Shown here piece after piece: positions 1 to 11,883 of a DNA stretch of 64,000 nt. Position 1 is the stretch's first letter. Every line of letters starts with the position of its first letter. Source of the stretch: Coffea arabica (taxonomy: Eukaryota > Streptophyta > Magnoliopsida > Gentianales > Rubiaceae); assembly GCF_036785885.1 (NCBI RefSeq), contig NC_092322.1, positions 12,484,466 through 12,548,465 of the forward strand, given 5' to 3'. A program made the position numbers and the translations under genes. Under the pieces are notes generated by a model. It ran no database searches and was not told the DNA's origin. It saw only the letters and a list, made by a program, of their open reading frames with translations.

Positions 1-1156
1 ATATCAATCTGTGACAGCTATCTAATCCCTACAAATCAGCCTGCATATAATCTGTAACATCTAATCCCTACAAATCATCCTGCATATAATCTGTAACACC
101 TTGAATCTCCTCTTCTGCTTTCTTTTTTGGTCTAAAAAGCTGCATGTAACTCGGTTTAAGACCATACTTTGTTATCATCTCTGCTTCTATGCCCTGGCTA
201 GATATGTTAGGATGAACTCTCATCAAAGGCACCAACTTCTTTGCAATCCAATCTGATGTGGCTTCTACATTACTTTTATCCATCACACAAGTATGTTCAG
301 GTTGGTAAGATTTAATCATAAAGGTGACAGAATCGGCCACCGGACTTGCATGAATTCTCCATTTGCAGCCATCTATACCACAAATAGCTGTCACTCTAGT
401 TTTCTCATTCTTCAGTCTTACTATTGGAAATCCCTTTTGAATGACATAATCCTTCAAAACTGCTCTAAAGGAGTCCACATTGGTGAATAATTGGCCCTTC
501 TCAAACTCAATGTCCTCTCTTGGGTTGTACACCCACATTTTTTATCTCATCACTTCTCTCATAGGATCAAGTTCCTGATTAGATTCGGAATCAGGAACCA
601 CATCACAATTCTCATTTTCTTCAAAATCAGAAAAATTAGTGTCACTAAAGTAACTACTCTCCACTGAAACTCTATCATCATCTATATCACCTTCATTATC
701 ACTATCAAGCATATGTTCCCATGACTCACCAGAGCTAGAGTCCTCAAATTCATCATCAGAATTTTCAAGGTCAACAACCACCCTTTCATAAGTTTGTTCA
801 ATGCCTAAATTCTCTTGGGTGTTCTGAACATTGTTATGGTTTAAAGGTCCATCAGGCTTACTTGGAATAATTTCCATATCATACACATGCAAAATGATTA
901 CAATTCCAGATTGATGCCTTTTAAACATCTCAACTACTGCATTGTCATCATTAGCATCACGCATTTCACATGTTCCAGGAATTTCATGCCTCATATGTAT
1001 CATCATATTCGCATTTCCAGGCATTTCACTCAATGCTTTTTCAGCGACATCATATAGTAAGTTAATGTACAAGTTGCCATTAGGATCAACATTCGGAATC
1101 TTCACTTTCCTTCCCTTGTAATGCACAACCATGTCATAAGAACCATTATTCACCAT
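1..1156 (-). pseudogene. Mutator-like (MuDR) transposase, N-terminal part, broken
   Basis: Read on the minus strand from 1156 leftwards. The first segment (1156-542, about 204 residues) has the PB1-like N-terminal region followed by a long acidic stretch typical of plant MULE proteins. The second segment (538-68) is the MuDR DNA-binding/WRKY-like zinc region (CGIDGCKW ... HTC, Cys and His ligands visible). The two segments are in the same frame and are separated by one in-frame TAA at 542-544, so they are one protein cut by a nonsense codon. A further stop occurs at 68-70 inside a 39-bp tandem repeat. The catalytic DDE domain would lie left of position 1 and is not seen. No terminal inverted repeat or target duplication was found at the 5' end near 1200. 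It is a decayed transposon gene and not a FAR1/MUSTANG-type domesticated gene, since it has stops. Confidence 0.8.
22..99. repeat. 39-bp tandem duplication inside the MULE reading frame
   Basis: Positions 22-60 and 61-99 are two copies of a 39-bp unit (13 codons) differing at very few bases. On the minus strand the repeated codons read VTDYMQ(D/A)DL-stop-GLD, so the same stop codon has been duplicated along with the unit. Confidence 0.85.
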
Positions 1157-2580
1157 CCTACATTATTAAAATTAATAGATCAGCACTAACAACCATTAAC
1201 ATGATTCTGTGATGATGAAACACTTTTACTCAATAAATGAATAACAGGGCACAACTCAAAGATCTAAAACTATATTTGGCAGAATAGACAATTTATCTAA
1301 CTTATTGCAGATTATCAAGCATTTTATCAATCATTTAACAACCATGGTCAACATAACAGATGATGAACGTAACAGGTCACTACATGTACCAGTGATCACA
1401 ACTTGTCTAACTACATCATCTATTCAGCTTATCAAGCATTGAACAACTATGATCAACATAACAAATGATGATTTTTGTCATGCTTTTGACTTTAACATCT
1501 AACTAAGTTCATGGTTTTGACATACTCCCTCTTTTTTCTTTCAAATTTACATGATGAACTCTAAAAATTTATATGTTCTGGAAGTAATAGGTCACATTCG
1601 ATCATATTACATTAACAGATAACAGAGCTTGCATACCTTTTTTGTTGTTATTTTTGTGATTTACAACATTCAAAATCTTAGAATTTGCCTTCCATACTCC
1701 CTCCTTTCTACTTCAAAATCATGAAATTAGAGCACTATCATAACTGCCTCACCAGTTGAACGAAAATTGCAAGTTTGTTTAGCTTCTATCTTCACTGCAT
1801 TTCTTCTTATTTTTTTTTCTTCTGCCCGATCCCTTCTTCACAATATGTAAAAACTGATTTGTTGTCTTGTCCCTAATGTCATCAGCAAAATGGTGCCATA
1901 TTGGTGAACGAAATTGGCGCCAGTTGCTTATGCATTTTTTATTAGCAAGATTCCAACTGTTAAGTTGGTTAATGAAATTGAAAGTTCTAATTTGACCCTA
2001 ATGACTTATTTACCATATTTTAGTCCTATAATAACACAAAATGTCTTGGGTATAATAGTAATTTCGCATTATATGATGTCAGCAATTGGGTCCCAAGTTC
2101 TGCTAGGGGAGGTCAGTGTAATTGTGGAAACCTCAGGGGAGGTCAGTGAAATTGTCAGAAACCTCAGGGAAGGTTTCTGAAATTATCCCTTTCTTTTTCC
2201 AAGGTACTAGAGATTTTCAATTTGAATGTACAAAAATGTCAGTTAAGCCTAACTTTATATTTTTTTAGTGGAAATTAAGCTTATCATATTAAATCACCAT
2301 TAACAATATACAAAATTTCCTTAAAAGCAACAGAATTTTTTCAAAGAATTTTTTTTGGTCTACCTGTTCACCAATACAATATTTCCTTAAAAAGTTTTGT
2401 TGTAACTCCTTTTTGTAGTTTTTCTTTCTCTCTCCTTTGCTTTTTTTTTTGTTGAGATATGAATCCAGTCATTTTCTTTCCAAAGTATTTTTTTTCTAGG
2501 AATTCAAGGAAAATTTGCGTTAAAATTTTTTGCGATAAAATTTTTTTTATTATTCTTCTTTACTTTCCAAAAAATCTTCC
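1157..2580. other. AT-rich intergenic DNA
   Basis: No gene is recognised. It includes imperfect short repeats around 1325-1475 (AACATAACA-type phrases) and the repeat block at 2105-2191. An 88-codon open frame at 1914-2180 runs into that repeat and has no protein family signature. Confidence 0.5.
2105..2191 (+). repeat. Interspersed repeat, GGGGAGGTCAGTG family, copy 1
   Basis: The block contains GGGGAGGTCAGTGTAATTG, then a diverged second copy of the same phrase, then AAACCTCAGGGAAGGTTTCTGAAATTATCCCTTT in pieces. The reverse complement of this block recurs at 24265-24355. The phrase structure is like the edge of a MITE-type element, but its other end was not delimited. Confidence 0.6.
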
Positions 2581-2641
2581 AGTCATTAGATTGCTCCACG
2601 GATCCATTTGATCTTAGTTAAACACAAAGTCATATGTATGA

Positions 2642-2672
2642 CTAGGGGAGAAGTGCCCGCGTATCGCGCGAG
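2642..2672 (-). mobile_element. Probable Helitron 3' terminus
   Basis: On the minus strand a GC hairpin (CTCGCG, 5-nt loop, CGCGGG; 2656-2672) is followed after exactly 10 nt by CTAG (2645-2642) and then a T. That is the hairpin, spacing and CTRR|T ending of plant Helitrons. The element would extend to the right (upstream on the minus strand). Its 5' TC end was not located, so only the terminus is annotated. The coding-like fragments at 3000-3950 could be captured gene pieces, which is inference. Confidence 0.5.
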
Positions 2673-3005
2673 TGTTTGGTGCCTGTGGTTAAAGACGATT
2701 TTTTGGTTGGACAAATAATAATACATTGCAAGAATAGTACGTTGCGATAAATAATTAGAAGCAGGTACAATTATAAGACAAACAACATAAGAGTCTTCCA
2801 ATATTAGAATCAGGAAATTCCCGAACACAAAAATTAGATGCAGCAAGCTCCCAAAGATGTACGGGCAAATATTTATAAAATTGTTTCAGGTAAAAACTAC
2901 GAGATAGATAGCAGAGTAGATTAAATAAGACATCATGTATGTCTATTTATTTAGTGATACGAATAGTAGTAAACTCACGTAGATGCTGTAATAGACAGCA
3001 ATCAG

Positions 3006-3950
3006 ATGCGTTGCTTCTTGGTGGTTTCTTCATTTTGGTCCCAACTTCAGCATCTACATGATGAGTGTAGAACATACATGATCGAAGGTCCTCCACAACT
3101 TCCTGCTTCAACTACTCTAACTGCTGAAGTTGAAAGCGGAGGCAATGCAGGGATGTTGGTGCCTTTTCTTGTCAGAGCAGCTACTCTTGGTGCTTTTGGC
3201 TTAAGGAAGCAAGTAAGTTGAAGGAGTTCTGTGGTGAAGGACTATGCGCTGCTAATGTCCATATTTGGTCGGTCTTCAAATGAGCGAGTCATTAACTTAC
3301 CAATAGAATGTGATTAAAAACAAGCTATAGCAGAATGAAAAAATCATGGAACCAAAATGAAGCAAAGGCCAAGTGAAAGTCTCATCAAATCCCAAATTAA
3401 GTTAATGACCCTCGTAAATATTGTTGGTCGGGCCCTCCGCAAATTCCTGCTTCAGTGGGCGGTCATTGTTTCCATGCCTAGGATTTATGCAATATAAGAG
3501 CATAAAAAAATATCCCAATCCCAGAATATGAAAAGGTTGAATCTGAAGAAGGTGAAGAGGGGGCATGGAAACAATCAGAAGGTGAAGAGGAGGCATGGAA
3601 ACAATCATAACCGACGCAGCCATTGGGCATTAACTTACCAACATCTGACTATTTAATTGAGGCTATAATGAGAAAGAAAAGGAGTGTTTCGGCCATAAGC
3701 TCGGGGTGAGAGAGGAAACGATGCGGCATTCTGTTTGAGACAAAGGTTGCAAGAGAAAATCCAATCTCCGAATCTCAGGAGCCATTAGTAGGGCCATGTT
3801 TTTTGCCATTAAATTCAGATATAAATGATAGAGAAGGAGATCTAAAAGGAGGTGCTTCCACACCTGAGCTCTAACTACGGTGACGATTGAGCAAGATTGG
3901 CCTTTCTTATTCCCTTTCACTTGTGGGCTCCCTGTACAAGTGATTTCCAA
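3006..3950 (+). other. Coding-like fragments of unknown origin
   Basis: Two stretches look like exon remnants but match no family I recognise. At about 3084-3214 the plus-strand frame reads GPPQLPASTTLTAEVESGG... and ends in front of a good donor-like GTAAGT (from 3210). At about 3427-3450 a diverged repeat of the same motif (GPPQIPAS) occurs. At 3535-3609 a frame contains two 30-bp units (SEGEE(G/E)AWKQ) ending in TAA. From about 3750 another frame reads ENPISESQEPLVGP. No single frame spans the region. It may be a gene fragment carried by the adjacent Helitron-like element, or a decayed gene. Confidence 0.3.
3547..3606. repeat. 30-bp tandem repeat, two copies
   Basis: Units 3547-3576 and 3577-3606 differ at one base. 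The length is a multiple of three, so a 10-residue acidic unit is repeated in the plus-strand frame. Confidence 0.85.
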
Positions 3951-3961
3951 GTTTAATGATT

Positions 3962-4912
3962 ATTAGTCAAACGACGTACTTATGATGTGTGAATGCCATT
4001 TCAGTAATAACCGTGTGATTCAATTGCTGTATTTATGGTCATGACTTTTTCTTTTTGTAATGACTGCACTTATGATATGTGAATACCATTTAAGTAATTT
4101 CACAAACCCACAGACTTATGTATGTTGTACCAAAAGTAATAAATGGTTGCAGATTAATTGCACATATCATAAATACCCATATGTTTCAACAACATGAAGT
4201 TTTAAATGTCTATAAATAAGGGTATTTCGGTTAATATACATAATCACAAGTTTCCCTCACTTGTACCTATAGCTTGTAAAACACTCCAGAATATTTCACA
4301 TTCCCTATCATAAATACTCATATGTTTCAACAACATAAAGTTTTAAATGTCTATAAATAAGGGTATTTCGGTTAATATACATAATCACAAGTTTCGCTCA
4401 CTTGTACCTATAGCTTGTAAAACACTATAGAATATTTCATATTCCCAAAAAGTCCCTGCCTATGCGGTTGAAATGCAACCCTCTCTTTCACCAAAACTCA
4501 ATCTTATCATTAGTCAAACGGCACACTTATGATGTGTGAAGGCCATTTCAGTAATAACCATGTGATTCAATTGCCGTATTTATGGTCATGACTTTTTCTA
4601 TTTGTAATGACTGCACTTATGATGTGTGAATGCCATTTAAGTAATTTCACAAACCCACAGGCTTATGTATGTTGTACCAAAAGCAATAAATGGTTGCAGA
4701 TTAATTGCACATACGATAAATACCCATATGTTTCAACAACATAAAGTTTTAAATGTCTATAAATAAGGGTATTTCGGTTAATATACCTAACCACAAGCTT
4801 CCCTCACTTATACCTATTGCTTGTAAAATACTACAGAATATTTCACATTCCTAAAAAGTCCCTGCCTATGCGGTTGAAATGCAACCCCCTCTTTCACCAA
4901 AACTCAATCTTA
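3962..4912. repeat. Nested tandem repeat (547-bp unit with internal 141-bp duplication)
   Basis: Unit 1 (3962-4508) and unit 2 (4509-4912) both begin ATTAGTCAAACG and end with the same CACCAAAACTCAATCTTAT phrase. Unit 1 contains an extra internal duplication (4166-4306 and 4307-4447, offset 141 bp) that unit 2 lacks. Each of the three inner copies carries CTATAAATAAGGG, which looks like a TATA box. No coding potential was seen. Confidence 0.85.
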
Positions 4913-4925
4913 TATAGTATAAGGA

Positions 4926-5300
4926 ATTCAATCGGTTGAAGTCATTGTGGAGTAGTAGCTTGCAATTGACTTTTAGATCTTCCATTTCCTCAGGGAGACC
5001 CCGAGGTTGGCTCGGCTGGTGCTGGGGTTGCCTAGTAAGATTCTGGCACCGTGTGGTCGAGTTCGACTCCTGTTAATCTCTTGTGTATTCTGAAGGGGGC
5101 GGGGTACACAAGCGTAGAGGATTAGTCGGGTCGAAGGCCGGACTCCCTTGTGTAGACAAAAAAAAAAAAAAATTTCTCACGGATCCTACAGGTAGGAAAT
5201 CAAATGTGCAAGTTGGTGGCCTTGACCATAACACCATTAGAATAATATTACAGCTTTACTTGTCCGAAAAGGAATAAAAACACGGTTGATTTCTTTACCA
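4926..5300 (+). repeat. Duplicated segment (SINE-filled copy)
   Basis: Sequence flanking the SINE (GAATTCAATCGG... to ...CACGGTTGATTTCTTTA) is paralogous to 10240-10428, which lacks the SINE. The two copies are around 85-90% alike by eye. The original role of the segment is unknown. Confidence 0.75.
4993..5172 (+). mobile_element. tRNA-derived SINE
   Basis: It begins GGGAGACCCCGAGG, has an A-box-like TGGCTCGGCTGG and a B-box-like GTTCGACTCC, an Au-SINE-like tail (GGATTAGTCGGG) and a 15-A tail (5158-5172). The flanks TTTCCTCA (left) and TTTCTCA (right) form a near-perfect target duplication. The paralogous segment at 10.3 kb reads straight through this point, confirming the insertion borders. 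Confidence 0.8.
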
Positions 5301-5526
5301 ACTCCTTTCCTATCACCTAATAAATCATGGTTCGGTGAATTTTTATGAGCTGCTTGATTAGTCAAGTAGTACAAGAATAGGTCCTAAAGTGAATTATATG
5401 AACTCTGCTTGTTCAATCGTAAACCTTCTCCTTGCACTTGTACATATCCACCCAGCCCCAGCGTGTAATTCAGCAATCGTCATAAGGAACTTTTCAGTCT
5501 TATATATCTTAAGAGTTAAATGGTGG

Positions 5527-5861
5527 TGTTATGAAACAATTAAAAGTATGGATGTCCCTTTGTATTCCCAAGAGGATTAATTCTTGATTTTATGACTACA
5601 TTATGTATAGAAGTTACAATCCATAAATCTATTCATGTAGTGGAGAAACCGTTTCATAAGTTTTTTCATATTCTTGTAGTAGTGGGTGTTTAATAGAATT
5701 GATGTATCTTTAATCTTGTAATACCTATATATAGAGGTACATTGACATCCTTTGTGAGGACTTTTATATTAGTTGGAATAATAAGATAATCACTCTCTAT
5801 TTCTCTACTTTTTTCTCTAATATTTCCATTCATACTATAATAGTTTATTAGTTTTATAACA
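5527..5861 (+). repeat. 5' LTR of the copia element
   Basis: 335 bp, TG...CA ends. It contains a TATA-like CTATATATAG at about 5729. Confidence 0.9.
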
Positions 5862-7859
5862 TGTTATCAGCACGAGTCTCTACTTTTGAGCAAAAGGTGA
5901 AAACGGAGGTTCTACTTTGAACAAAAGTGAAACACTAGATTTTGCCAAAATTCTGCCTGCATTTCTTCAAGTAAATTCTGAGGTAAATTTCTAACTCACA
6001 AACTTATTTCAATTTCTTATGGCTAACATTTGAATTATCGCAAAAAATACAAGTGCCTATTGCTGAACAATCACTAAACACAAACATATACTGTTTGATA
6101 CATTTGAGGTAATATTTCTTCTTTTAATTCTATTTATTTACATTTAGAATTATTCGTTATAGATACTTTTATTCTGATGCATTGAATTTTGGTGATGCTA
6201 TTATAGAAAATCAATTATATTTAAGGATCTACTTGTCCTTTGAAATATTTAAAGAAAAAGATTCGACCACCTGAAGATGGTTGTTCTTTAACGAAAATAT
6301 TTGGCCACTAGAAGATGGTCATTATTTCAAAAGCCTAGTATGATAAATTTACCTATGGCTACAAGAACATAATTCTGCAATTTTCAGAATTACTTCTCAG
6401 TTGAAATTGTGTCGAGAAAATTTTACTCATAAGATATATTGAAAATGATATTCTCCACAATTGATTTCTCTAATATGCTCCTGTAGTAGCAATATTAAGA
6501 GAAATTTTGAGAAGTATTTTGTACTTATTGCATGCTAATTCTAGTCCATTCCCAGAAGTGAATGCGACTAAATTTCAATTTATTAGCTATGGTTGATGCC
6601 ATGACAATGGTTTTGGTAAATATATATTTTACCATAACAAAAGAAAAAATTACCACTTGAAGTGGAATAATATTGATGAGGACAAGAAAATAAGAATTCT
6701 GAAGATAAATGTCCCGCAGTACATTTAACGAATCAAAATTATAATATCATCTTCACATGACCAATTTCTTTAAACACCCTGAAGGTATATGATGATTGAT
6801 TTAATTAACTTTTCTTCCTGAAGAAAAAATAGATGTTAAATATTTGAGATCAAAGGATTATAGTGATGATATTTGTCCCATAAGAATTATGGTGACAATG
6901 ATATGTGTCTCATTAATAAGTGCCACTATATACGCTATAGTTTAAGTGATTGAAAGTTCCGGAAGAGCGACTGCTATATTTCTCCTTGTAGGAAAAAAGT
7001 TCATCATAAATAAAGCACTACTTTTTACCATGTCTCAAAAGAATTATTGAATTTGAATAACCGTAGAAATGGATATCAAATTGAGACATTAAATGAGACA
7101 ATAATAAAGATCATATTTAAAATCAAGTGAGATAAAGGTTAATTATATCATAATAATCATTCGAGAGAGAAATGATTATCGATATAGTTGTCTTCATTCT
7201 CATTTGATTTATAATTATCACATGCAGTAAACCAGAAGTTTACTGATCCCAATGGATATATGATTTGACAAAAGTGAGAATATTTGAGAGCCGACAAGTA
7301 TTTATACATACCCCCTTTATATTATATATGGCTCCAAAAGAAATTTAGAATTTATGTCGGGTATGAATCACTTTTTACGATTAAATATCGTAAAATATTT
7401 GATGAGTGATCTATTAAATGATTTATTTATTCTGATGAATTATAATTCCCGACATTAGGGGGAGGAAGAAATCAACCGAAAGGAAATCACCTGAAAAATT
7501 GGATTTCCTCGATCCTCATACAAAATAACGTGAACTGGAAGTTCAAGAAATTATTCACTTGCAGAAAATTGCAAACCAATTGTCAGATATATTACCGACT
7601 CCAGAAGAGTTATTAAATCAACTGTTCCTGCAGGAAATACCTTGATTAAAATTGATGTCCCTAAAGGACATGCACAAGTGCTACAAATAAATTTAAGGCC
7701 GGCCTACCTAAATAAGGTATAAATAGATTTCAAATATCTCCGGAGATTAAATGTCATGACAAAATTCAACCTCTTGAAGAGGTTGCTCCTGAAGAGCCAA
7801 CTTATGAAGAGAATGAAATCATAAAAAAAAAAATTTAATTGGAGCCTAATAAAATGTAG

Positions 7860-8690
7860 CACTTGATATTATAAAAGTTGATGAGAATCATGAATCTAGA
7901 TCGGTTGATGAATGTCGGTATAAAAATAATTGTTTAAAGTGGAAAGATGCGATCCAATCTGAATTGGATTTATTGGTTAAAAGAAAAGTTTTTGGACTTG
8001 TAGTCCAAACACTTAAAGGTGTAAAGCTAATAGCTTAAAGATTTTCACAAAGGCCTGAATTTGATTATGATGAAACGTATTCACCTGTAGTGGATGCTAT
8101 CACATTTAGATATCTTGTAAGTTTTGCAGTACATGAAAAACTAGAGATGCGTTTAATGGACGTTGTTACTGTATATTTATATGGGAATCTTGAAAATAAT
8201 ATTTATATGAGAGTCTCCGAAGGATTCAACATGCCTGAAGCATGCAAATCAAATCCTAAAAATATTTATTCTATTAAATTACAAAGGTCTCTGTATGGGT
8301 TCAAACAATTTGGACGTATGTGGTATAACCGTCTCAATGAATGTCTGACAAAAGAAGGTTATACCAATGATCCAATATGTCCATGTGTTTTTATTAAGAA
8401 AAATGAATCAAATTTTGTGATAATTGCTGTATATGTTGATGATCTAAATTTGATTGGAACTCCTGAAGAGATTCAAAATAATGTTGAATATTTGAAGAAG
8501 GATTTTGAGGTCAAGAATTTTGAAAAAACAAAATTCTACCTTGATTTATAAATTGAGCATTTGAAAAGTGAAATTTTTATCCACCAAACTGCATATATCC
8601 GGAAAGTATTAAAGCGATTTTATATGGATAATACACATATATTAAGTATTCCAATGGTCGTCAGATCATTAGATCCTAAAAAGGATCCTT
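7860..8690 (+). pseudogene. copia reverse transcriptase / start of RNase H, decayed
   Basis: The open part (8090-8551) shows copia RT landmarks: VRFLVSFA-like start, LYGFKQ, the YVDDLNLIG catalytic motif (the YVDD box of copia RTs) and a following EEIQ...KKDFEVKN helix. Upstream, about 7330-7460 resembles the integrase C-terminal region in degraded form. Stops and frameshifts flank the open part, and the RNase H domain is cut off soon after 8550. Not functional. Confidence 0.8.
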
Positions 8691-8935
8691 TTAGGATCGC
8701 AAGAGGAAGATGAAAAGATACTTGGTTCTGAAGTACCATATTTCAGTGCAATTGGCGAAGAATATTGGAATGCGATAATTAAAAGATCTCAAATAATGTT
8801 TGCATCAGGGGGAGAAATTAATACACAAGAATAGTGTACTCTTTTTCCTTCACTAGGGTTTTTGTCCCGATGGGTTTATCCCTGGTAAGGTTTTAACGAG
8901 GCATATTTTTTGTGTAATGGACATCCAAGGGGGAG

Positions 8936-9271
8936 TGTTATGAAACAATTAAAAGTATGGATGTCCCTTTGTATTCCCAAGAGGATTAATTCTTGATTTT
9001 ATGACTACATTATGTATAGAAATTACAATCCATAAATCTATTCATGTAGTGGAGAAACCGTTTCATAGGTTTTTTCATATTCTTGTAATAATGGGTGTTT
9101 AATAGAATTGATGTATCTTTAATCTTGTAGTACCTATATATAGAGGTACATTGACATCCTTTGTGAGGACTTTTGTATTAGTTGGAATAATAAGATAATC
9201 ACTCTCTATTTCTCTACTTTTTTTTTCTAATATTTCCATTCATACTATAATAGTTTATTAGTTTTATAACA
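8936..9271 (+). repeat. 3' LTR of the copia element
   Basis: 336 bp, near-identical to 5527-5861. It is followed directly by the target duplication GGTGG. Confidence 0.9.
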
Positions 9272-9276
9272 GGTGG

Positions 9277-11458
9277 AGTATTTTCATCTTAGCTGAATCT
9301 TCAAAGCACGTATCCTCCTCCTACATATACTTAGCTACCATATCCAGAATTTTTGGAGTCTATTTGATGAGTCATATGAGAGACTACTGTTAATTTGTTT
9401 AAAGATTGAGGCGCCAATTTCAGTGATGCATAGTAATAAAAAAAAAAGCATCATTTTTTGAAATGAAATATGGTGTCACATCCGGTGTGCAAAATTGGAG
9501 TTCATTCTTAATGTGACGGGAACTGTAGCTTTAATTACTTTGTAAATAAAATATATAAATAGGCTGTTATCTGATAGTGGATGGATAATTATAAATAGAT
9601 ATGATCGTGGTGGATAGGAGAGACACGGGTAAATATGATAGTAGGTAGAAGAGACAAAAAATAAATATGATAGATGAATAATCATATTTAAAGAGTAATT
9701 TATGAAGATCATAAGATGACGATTTTTTTTTTACACCAAAAACCTCCCCACCCCCTTTCTATATGGTATAAATAGAGATAAGCATAAATTGACGACGGCC
9801 AAAGTATTTCATAAAGCTGGTCCCCAAATTGGGCTGACTCCTTCATTGCACAACTCTGATTAGTTTCCAGATTGGTTTTGATAATCAGCTTAAACCGAGA
9901 CCTACCCACTGTAATTCTCTACTTTACCCAACGAGCTGCATTGGGAATGGGCTCATGTAACCAACTCCCAGTTTTCAGAGCCCAATGAACCTGAGCTTTC
10001 TTTACCATGGCCTTCTCCCCTAGCAAGTCGCTTGACAAAATAAATTTGTTGCACAAAATTACTTGTTTAAGCCTTTCATTTGTGTTATTTTCTTTGAACT
10101 CCTCCACCCCCTCCCCCCCCCCCCATACCCACTGTTGTGGTCTTTTCTTTGAGCTTCTAGACTAAAGTACGAATTTATTTCTTTACCTACGTCATATCAT
10201 AGATCAATTTATTTTTCTTCCATTCCTAAGCAAACTGAGTATGAATTCAATCAAATTGAAATCACCGTGGAGACTAGCTTGCGATTGACTATTACATCTT
10301 CAATTGCTTCACGGATCCTACAGGTAGGAAATCAAATGTCCAAGTTCGTGGCCTTGACCATAACACCATTAGAATACTATTACAGCTTTACTTGTCTCAA
10401 AAAGTAAAAAAAAAAAACACGGTTGATTTCTTTATCTTTGTAATCAGAAGAGACATATGTAATGACGTAATCCATAGAAAATGAGAGAAATGGCAAACTA
10501 TGTAATATGTAACTAACTCAGCCAAGTTGAGTTGAGTTAGCCGCCACGAAAGGAGTTAAATCTTACATTGAGTGTGGTCAAGAGATAAAATTTCCTGACT
10601 TGCATTTTTCTTACGGTTTTTTAAAAGTTTCATATTCAAATGCATTCGTTTGATCTAGTGGCAATTCAATCTCTTTACGGTTCTTCATTGACCACTTTAT
10701 ATTCGTTCGTTTCCTGTATATAAAATAGAAATTATCATATCGATAATAAAAAAAAAATATGTAACACGTCAGAATTGTGACAATTGATGGATTGCAATCA
10801 GCCACAATGTCACGGACTCGGGACAGGTGCAACCGTCCCGGACAGTTTTGATCATTTTTAACTGCGCGTAACTTTCTTTGTACATCGTGTAACTTTTTTT
10901 GCACATCGCATAACTTTAGAGCAAATTTTTATGAGACCCACACATGGCGTGGAAATCGAGTTACAACTTGTAATCTCAGCTGCACAAATTTTGAGGCCAG
11001 ATCATGACCGTCCCTACCCATTTCCCAATGTCACCGCTTTCCGTTCTGATGGCTAGAGTTGAAAAATCTACAAGCTTTTCTGCAATTTATTCACATATAC
11101 TCATTATAAGGCCAGCTCGCAAGAATTATCATTTTTCCTCTATGACAACAGTATACAAAAATTTGAAAAAAATGGGAAAAAATTTTACGGCAAGTTTTTG
11201 GACATTTTTCAAGATATGATCACAGTGGAATGTGGCACAACAATATATCACACAAGTGGCCTGGTCTTGGAATTGAGTGACAACAATCCTACTTAACAAA
11301 TTTGTGAATTGAATCGAAGTGGTGTGAATTCTACTATAATAAGTAGCGGTTCAAATTGTACAGCATCAAACTTCAAGAATTTCTTTTTATTAAAAGATAG
11401 TTCAGCTCCTGGATTCTAGAGATTCCTTTATTCGTGTCTATCTGCTTAAAAATGTTGG
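9277..11458. other. Intergenic DNA upstream of the P450 array
   Basis: No gene is recognised. It contains the empty paralogue (10240-10428) of the SINE-bearing segment, a C-run near 10110-10122, and several antisense open frames of 60-100 codons without family features. The frame at 9919-10107 on the minus strand ends at a repeat-like phrase (WALKTGSWLHEPIPNAA) that I cannot assign. Confidence 0.4.
10240..10428 (+). repeat. Duplicated segment (empty-site copy)
   Basis: Paralogue of 4926-5300 lacking the SINE. It reads continuously through TTCAATTGCTTCACGGATCC where the other copy is interrupted. Confidence 0.75.
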
Positions 11459-11691
11459 TTTTGTTTGGATCCTTCAGCTATTTAAATACTATAAAAATTT
11501 TTAAATAGTATTCTAAAAGATATTTTAAAAAGTAGTTTAAATTTTTTTAATATTCAAAAAATATCCTAAAATATATTTTAAAAACTCTACTATTCTTAAA
11601 TATTTCAAAATATTTTGTACAATTATTCTAAAATAAAATCTAAAAACTCTACTATAGTAATACCCTAAAAAACAATTAATTCAAACGGACC
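11459..11691. repeat. Possible AT-rich MITE
   Basis: A very AT-rich block bounded by GGTTTTGTTTGGATCC on the left and CAAACGGACC on the right, i.e. short inverted GTTTGG-type ends like many plant MITEs. No target duplication was found, so the call is weak. Confidence 0.35.
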
Positions 11692-11805
11692 AGCTGTAAT
11701 TTCCAGGCAGCTTCTTGTAGGTAGGTGAACTCTGTACGTAATACAACTTTTCATTCACAACCGTCAAATTATTACGCTTTACGCTGTTATCCAATACTAC
11801 TGCTA

Positions 11806-11818
11806 CACATAAATACGT
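11806..11818 (+). promoter_or_regulatory. TATA-like box of the 11884 P450 gene
   Basis: ACACATAAATACG lies about 70 bp before the start codon. The following CTCTGAGGCCTA...AGATCA leader is shared with the leader of the 21678 gene (CTGAGGCCTATACTTTAGATCA) and, more diverged, the 15754 pseudogene, supporting a common promoter and start. Confidence 0.5.
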
Positions 11819-11883
11819 GCTCTGAGGCCTATTCTTAGATCACAGAAAGAAGAGCAAGAATACCATTAAACAAACTGAGAAAG

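Larger units (their letters stand above)
5527..9271 (+). mobile_element. Ty1/copia LTR retrotransposon, structurally complete ends, decayed interior
   Basis: The LTRs at 5527-5861 and 8936-9271 start TGTTATGAAAC and end TTATAACA. They are flanked by the 5-bp duplication GGTGG (5522-5526 and 9272-9276). A primer-binding-like TTATCAGCACGAG follows the 5' LTR and a purine tract (AAGGGGGAG) precedes the 3' LTR. By eye the LTRs differ at about eight positions, roughly 98% identity, suggesting a fairly recent insertion. The interior of about 3.07 kb is shorter than a typical full copia interior and is full of stops. Only integrase-tail and reverse-transcriptase remnants are recognisable. Confidence 0.9.

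Noticed and set aside
1914-2180. 88-codon plus-strand frame
   Set aside because: It runs into an interspersed repeat found again in inverse orientation at 24.3 kb; no protein signature.
4993-5100. Possible genuine tRNA gene (A and B boxes)
   Set aside because: No cloverleaf with an acceptor stem, and the unit ends in a poly-A tail with target duplications, so it is a SINE.
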